64,000 bases of DNA, taken from NCBI RefSeq assembly GCF_046127645.1, contig NZ_CP175919.1. One strand, given 5' to 3'. The translations under genes and the position numbers were made by a program. A model generated the notes under the pieces. The model was not told the origin of the DNA and made no database searches. It saw nothing but the letters and a program-made list of their open reading frames with translations. The stretch is from Clostridium_F caseinilyticum (lineage in GTDB: Bacteria; Bacillota; Clostridia; Clostridiales; Clostridiaceae). Below, piece after piece: positions 61,112 to 64,000 of the stretch (positions are counted from its first letter, which is position 1; the number at the start of each line of letters is the position of its first letter).

Positions 61112-62440
61112 ATGGAAACTGACATGACCAAAGGGAAACCAATGGGAATCATTGTAAGGTTCTTTATTCCTATGTTTATTGGAAATTTATTTCAACAAAT
61201 ATACAATGTAGTAGATTCTATTGTTGTAGGACGATTTGTAGGAAATGAAGCCTTTGCAGCTGTAGGTTCCTGTTTTCTAATTATGAGTTTTATGACATCT
61301 ATTTTAATTGGACTAGCTATGGGGGCATCTGCATTCTTTTCACAACTTTATGGTGCAAAACAATACGATGAAATGAAAAAAGCTATATCTACTTCATTTT
61401 TTTTCATATTATCTATAAGTATTCTGTTAAGTCTTATAACAAATATATTTCTTTATGAAATAATTGAATTATTTCAGATGCCCAAAGATACTGTAACATA
61501 TTCTGCTGAATATTTAAGGTATATCTTAACAGGCCTTATATTCACAGGACTTTATAATATATGTGCTTATTTGCTACGTTCCATTGGAGATTCAAAATCT
61601 CCACTATATTTTTTGATTGTTTCTTGTATTTTAAATACTATTTTGGATCTAATTTTTGTCTTAGTGTTTAACATGGGAGTTTCAGGTGTAGGATTAGCTA
61701 CATTTATAGCACAAGGATTATCCGCATTATGGTGTGCATTTTATACTGTAAAACATGTGAAATTCCTTGATTTTAAAAGAAAGGATATTGTATTTAGTAG
61801 AAAACTTTTTAAAACGATTTTAAGCTATTCTGTTTTGACAGCAGTGCAGCAATCTCTATCAAGCTTTGGAATGTTAATGATTCAAGGATTAATTAATACA
61901 TTTGGAACTACTGTTATGGCTGCCTTTGCAGCTTGTTCAAAGATTGATGAGTTTGCTAATCGTCCTTTACAGGATTTAAGTAATGCATTTTCCACTTATG
62001 TGGCACAAAATAAGGGAGCAGGGAATATAGAAAGGATTAGACAAGGGTTTTATGCTATTTTAAAAGTTATTGCTTTAATTTCTTTTATAATATCAATAGT
62101 TGTTTTTATTTTCGCACCTAATCTAATATCAATTTTTGTAAAAAAGGAATCCATAGATATTATTCAGGTTGGGGTAGGTTATCTTCGGATTGTATGTATT
62201 TTTTACATATTACTTGGTTGTATCGTTATGTTTTATGGATTTTTCCGTGGTATGGGAGAAGTTAATATATCAATTATTTTAACTGTTGTATCTCAAGGAA
62301 TAAGAGTAGCCTTGGCCTATGGACTAGCCAAAACATCTATGGGATTTACAGGAATATGCTGGTCCATTGTAATTGGATGGTTCTTATCTAATGCTTTAGG
62401 TGGATTTATGTATAAAAAAGTAATGGCAAATTCAATATAA
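61112..62440 (+). CDS. MATE family efflux transporter
   Basis: 442 aa, twelve helices in two halves of the MatE fold. The first half begins GIIVRFFIPMFIGNLFQQIYNVVDSIVVGRFVGNEAFAAVG (key NLFQQIYNVVDSIVVGRFVG), the second repeats the motif as SLSSFGMLMIQGLINTFGTTVMAAFAACSKID. SD AGGAGG and 33-nt spacing after the ATPase gene put it in the same transcript as the siderophore-type importer. It could export a siderophore or metabolite, or be a passenger multidrug exporter; the sequence does not decide. Confidence 0.9.
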   Translation: METDMTKGKPMGIIVRFFIPMFIGNLFQQIYNVVDSIVVGRFVGNEAFAAVGSCFLIMSFMTSILIGLAMGASAFFSQLYGAKQYDEMKKAISTSFFFILSISILLSLITNIFLYEIIELFQMPKDTVTYSAEYLRYILTGLIFTGLYNICAYLLRSIGDSKSPLYFLIVSCILNTILDLIFVLVFNMGVSGVGLATFIAQGLSALWCAFYTVKHVKFLDFKRKDIVFSRKLFKTILSYSVLTAVQQSLSSFGMLMIQGLINTFGTTVMAAFAACSKIDEFANRPLQDLSNAFSTYVAQNKGAGNIERIRQGFYAILKVIALISFIISIVVFIFAPNLISIFVKKESIDIIQVGVGYLRIVCIFYILLGCIVMFYGFFRGMGEVNISIILTVVSQGIRVALAYGLAKTSMGFTGICWSIVIGWFLSNALGGFMYKKVMANSI

Positions 62441-62449
62441 TTATATAGA

Positions 62450-62480
62450 TAGGAGTGTTATGTGAGCACTCCTACTTTTA
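62450..62480 (+). terminator. Terminator after MATE gene
   Basis: TAGGAGTG (62450-62457) / CACTCCTA (62467-62474), then CTTTTA. Confidence 0.75.
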
Positions 62481-62584
62481 GTGAACTTAGTATTGGAAAT
62501 AACTTAGCTTATTGGTGAAAGTCTGAGATTATCTTAATAGTGAGAATTAGGAACTGACAATAAGGCTTTAGCTTTCAATCATAA

Positions 62585-63556
62585 TTACAAATTAAAGGAT
62601 TTTCGAAATGCACTAGGAGTAATACCGTAAACTTTTTTAAATGCTGCTGAAAATTTACTTGCACTTTCATAACCTAAGGTGGTGCCAATATTATGAATAC
62701 TCATTTCATCATGGGATAGAAATCTAATTGCTTGTTCCATCTTTTTATATCTAATATATTCATAAATTGTTTTTCCATAGGTTGCTTTGAAGCATCGCCT
62801 AAGTTTAGATTCGCTCATTTCAGCTATGTTTTTCATTTCTTCAATTGTAGGTGGATTTAATATATTTTTATCTATTTCTGTCTTTAAAATCCACATAAAT
62901 TGTTTATTTTGATAGCTCAAATGATTATAACGAGGTATGTTTAAATGCTCTTCATTTTCTAAATTCCGTATAATAATAGCAAAAATTTCGTATATCTTAC
63001 CTATATAGTACATATAAGGAAGAGCACAGTTTCTAATTGCATATTTTAATTGTTCAAAGATCATAAGCAATTCTGCTGTGTTAAAATAATTTTGTTGTAA
63101 TAAAATTTCTTTAGATAAAATATATGAAGGTTGGGATGAAAAATCTTTTATGTATTTTATAATAAAGTCTTCCAATACTAGAGCAAAAGTATACCATACA
63201 GGTTCATCCGTATTAATAATTATCTTAATTTGTTTTCCATTATTAACAAAAAAATGCATACCTTGATACAGATGCTTTGATTTTTTACCATTCTCCACAA
63301 TAGTAATATTACCACTATATAAAGAGCATATTAATATATGATTTTCTGGAATAATGTAAACATAAGTTACTGGTTTTAATAATGAAAAATAGGCATCGCT
63401 AAGAAGGAGTCCATCAGCAGGTTGAACCTCTATAAACCAGCTATTTCCATTTTCCTTAGGTAAACGATGAATATTTCCATTCCCATAATCATATTCTTTG
63501 CAATTAAGTTGTAAAGCAAATTTTTTAATTACTTTCATACTTTCATCTATTTTCAT
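62585..63556 (-). CDS. AraC family transcriptional regulator
   Basis: 323 aa, convergent to the MATE gene. The N-terminal part (about 30-200) is a sensing domain with ENGNSWFIEVQPADGLLLSDAYF and YVYIIPENHILICSLYSGN. The C-terminal DNA-binding part has PPTIEEMKNIAEMSESKLRRCFKATYGKTIYEYIRYKKMEQAI followed by MSIHNIGTTLGYESASKFSAAFKKVYGITPSAFRKS (key GYESASKFSAAFKKVYG), which is the PchR/AraC double HTH. SD AAAGGATT before the ATG. It is the second AraC gene of the iron-type region; its target may be the operon to its left or the Fur-controlled gene to its right. Confidence 0.87.
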   Translation of the reverse strand: MKIDESMKVIKKFALQLNCKEYDYGNGNIHRLPKENGNSWFIEVQPADGLLLSDAYFSLLKPVTYVYIIPENHILICSLYSGNITIVENGKKSKHLYQGMHFFVNNGKQIKIIINTDEPVWYTFALVLEDFIIKYIKDFSSQPSYILSKEILLQQNYFNTAELLMIFEQLKYAIRNCALPYMYYIGKIYEIFAIIIRNLENEEHLNIPRYNHLSYQNKQFMWILKTEIDKNILNPPTIEEMKNIAEMSESKLRRCFKATYGKTIYEYIRYKKMEQAIRFLSHDEMSIHNIGTTLGYESASKFSAAFKKVYGITPSAFRKSFNL

Positions 63557-63842
63557 GGATTTAAATCCTTTCTTTACTTAATAGGCATTTATTTTTTATA
63601 TACATTTATTTGTGTAAATAGCAATGTTATTAATACTTTATATATTCCTACTAAAAGGGGTGAATTAAAAATAATATATCATAAATGGTAGCATATATTA
63701 TCTTTTTGGACAATATAAAAATACTCCGAAACGGTATAATTATATACCTAAATGAATAACATATGTTTCTAAAATATCTATTATATATATTGAAATAAAG
63801 AGGTTTATTACACATCAATGGATATCTGTGGCCTTTACCAAA
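63557..63842. other. Intergenic region
   Basis: About 285 bp AT-rich DNA between the AraC gene and the promoter at 63843; nothing recognised. Confidence 0.35.
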
Positions 63843-63887
63843 TGAAAATGATTATTATTGACACATGAAAAAGAGTGCTGATATAAT
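63843..63887 (+). promoter_or_regulatory. Strong promoter overlapped by a Fur box
   Basis: -35 TTGACA (63858-63863) and -10 TATAAT (63882-63887), both perfect, 18-nt spacing. TGAAAATGATTATTATTGA (63843-63861) matches the Fur 7-1-7 pattern and overlaps the -35, so the downstream gene should be iron-repressed. Confidence 0.75.
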
Positions 63888-63972
63888 GACTCTAAAATCA
63901 GCTATAGCTAATTAATTAAATTTTTATTAATTATATAAATTTAAAAACATTTATAAAAGTAGGAGGAACAAA

Positions 63973-64000
63973 ATGGGTATAAAAAAATTAAAAATAACTT
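63973..64000 (+). CDS. Start of a Fur-controlled gene (cut by window end)
   Basis: SD AGGAGG (63961-63966) and ATG at 63973, then MGIKKLKIT before the window ends. Too short to identify. Control by the Fur-box promoter upstream suggests an iron or metal role. Confidence 0.6.

Overview
The window looks like chromosomal DNA of a low-GC Clostridium of the C. botulinum / C. sporogenes group. The grounds are very AT-rich intergenic DNA, strong AGGAGG-type ribosome binding sites, TTG and GTG starts, a tmRNA encoding the tag ANDNFALAA, and a gene set (CggR glycolytic operon, sigma-54, DUF4317, Bce-type peptide detoxification, T-box and lysine riboswitch) typical of that group. Species assignment is inference.

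Layout. 1-5.6 kb: the end of a DegV gene, then a four-gene nucleoside ABC importer (BMP-type lipoprotein, double ATPase, two permeases). 5.8-7.2 kb: rpoN (sigma-54). 7.4-15.0 kb: cggR, gap, pgk, tpiA, gpmI and eno, with a recognisable CggR operator and an internal terminator after gap. 15.3-19.7 kb: secG, rnr, surE, smpB. 20.0-21.6 kb: an amino acid/dicarboxylate symporter on the minus strand behind a T-box riboswitch. 22.03-22.67 kb: ssrA (tmRNA), whose T-loop is interrupted by a 286-nt group I-type intron. 23-30 kb is accessory: a membrane HTH regulator with glycine-periodic repeats, an esterase, a Tn554-type tnpA-tnpB-tnpC cassette and an AraC regulator. 30-36.4 kb: DUF4317 protein, a short orphan flagellin, an ECF sigma factor with a frameshifted DUF4179 anti-sigma gene, and a membrane protein with a Ser/Thr/Gly/Asn repeat tail. 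36.7-38.4 kb: a lysine riboswitch and amino acid permease. 38.5-46 kb: a decayed FAD oxidase, an exonuclease-BRCT protein, a BceRS-BceAB module and alanine racemase. 46.3-51.5 kb: an alpha-glucoside PTS locus (EIICB, GH4 6-phospho-alpha-glucosidase, EIIA, RpiR regulator). 51.7-56.5 kb: cold shock protein, Rrf2 regulator with DsbA-like oxidoreductase and the remnant of a ywnB-like gene, adenine deaminase, small membrane protein. 56.7-64 kb: an iron-type locus with a Fur box, two AraC regulators, a siderophore-type ABC importer, a MATE exporter, and at the right edge a second Fur-box promoter driving a gene that leaves the window.

How the genes work together. Central glycolysis is under sugar-phosphate control through CggR, and the PTS locus supplies phosphorylated alpha-glucosides to it. 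Two amino acid transporters are each governed by a cis RNA (T-box, L-box). SmpB and tmRNA form the ribosome rescue system although their genes are separated by the symporter.

The most striking signals are the group I-type intron in the tmRNA T-loop, a ~130-bp structured intergenic repeat whose copies show compensatory base changes, a ~265-bp long inverted repeat after smpB, a small-ORF repeat with an exact internal deletion in its second copy, three related palindromes around the rrf2-dsbA pair, a possible hairpin-bridged Shine-Dalgarno before the nucleoside ATPase, and four genes caught in decay.
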